Shown here one piece after another: positions 63,811 through 64,000 of a stretch of 64,000 nucleotides of DNA; position 1 is the first letter of the stretch, and every line of letters starts with the position of its first letter. Source of the DNA: Thiobacter sp. AK1 (GTDB lineage: Bacteria > Pseudomonadota > Gammaproteobacteria > Burkholderiales > Thiobacteraceae); contig NZ_JBAJEX010000010.1 of NCBI RefSeq assembly GCF_039822265.1, positions 17,854-81,853 on the forward strand, written 5' to 3'. Below the pieces are notes generated by a model that had not been told where the DNA came from, ran no database searches, and saw only the letters and a program-made list of their open reading frames with translations. Position numbers and translations under genes: made by a program.

Positions 63811-64000
63811 ACGGCAGCCTGCATAGGCTGCTTCAAATCGCATCTTCCGTATCGCCTGTCACACTTCCGCCCGTCTCATCAGACACCTCCTCGGTACCCA
63901 ATAAAACCGGACGAACCACGTGCTACAAGTCCGGGCAGTTTATTTGCTCTCTACATGGGCAAATACATGCACTTGACATAAAAGAGTGCCTTCAGTACGT

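Noticed and set aside
63568..63981. 137-residue plus-strand open frame at the window end
   Set aside because: It runs across the IS256 end antisense to the transposase remnant and has no recognisable protein features.

Overview
The window is a GC-rich stretch of a proteobacterial chromosome from a bacterium that fixes CO2 by the Calvin cycle and runs a CO2-concentrating mechanism. The order tkt-gap-pgk-pyk-fba, the form IA RubisCO with cbbQ and cbbO, the alpha-carboxysome genes and the CPII-like protein together suggest a chemolithoautotrophic betaproteobacterium of the Thiobacillus/Thiomonas kind. This is inference: no energy-metabolism gene and no rRNA gene is present to settle it.

Layout. 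1-18.1 kb is housekeeping: the 3' end of selO, a DedA protein, a small MscS-like channel plus an ECF sigma factor, an MBL-fold hydrolase, polyphosphate kinase with a CYTH-CHAD partner, two large c-di-GMP proteins flanking yggX, argA, rsmE, a PhnD-like binding protein, a thioredoxin-like protein and an inositol-monophosphatase-family enzyme. 18.3-25.5 kb is the carbon-metabolism operon tkt-gap-pgk-pyk-fba, closed by a textbook terminator. 25.5-26.1 kb is a repeat-rich gap with a gene remnant.

26.1-54.7 kb is one continuous inorganic-carbon supercluster: LysR / dabB-dabA (DAB2 type); dabB-membrane protein-dabA-CPII (DAB1 type); a second LysR / csoS2-csoSCA-csoS4A-csoS4B-csoS1 x3-ferritin-like-acRAF-mcdA-mcdB-sulP; a third LysR (CbbR) / cbbL-cbbS-cbbQ-cbbO and an aldolase-Dabb fusion. 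Two bicarbonate-accumulation complexes and a SulP anion carrier would raise cytosolic bicarbonate, CsoSCA would convert it to CO2 inside the shell, and McdA/McdB would space the carboxysomes. The RubisCO small subunit has the extra N-terminal residues of form IAq (normally non-carboxysomal), no cbbLS precedes csoS2, and CsoS2 is unusually short with a reduced RubisCO-binding N-terminus. csoS2 also carries an in-phase A-AAA-AAG slippery heptamer, the same one used by the IS3 element at the right end of this window.

55.0-58.2 kb returns to housekeeping (tRNA threonylcarbamoylation, DUF2905, archease-RtcB RNA repair). 58.2-64 kb is a variable region: dispersed repeats truncating a hydrolase gene, a putative type II restriction-modification pair whose methylase start codon lies on the edge of an IS3-family element, a secreted protein of unknown function and a decayed IS256-family element. 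No tRNA, rRNA or CRISPR array was recognised.
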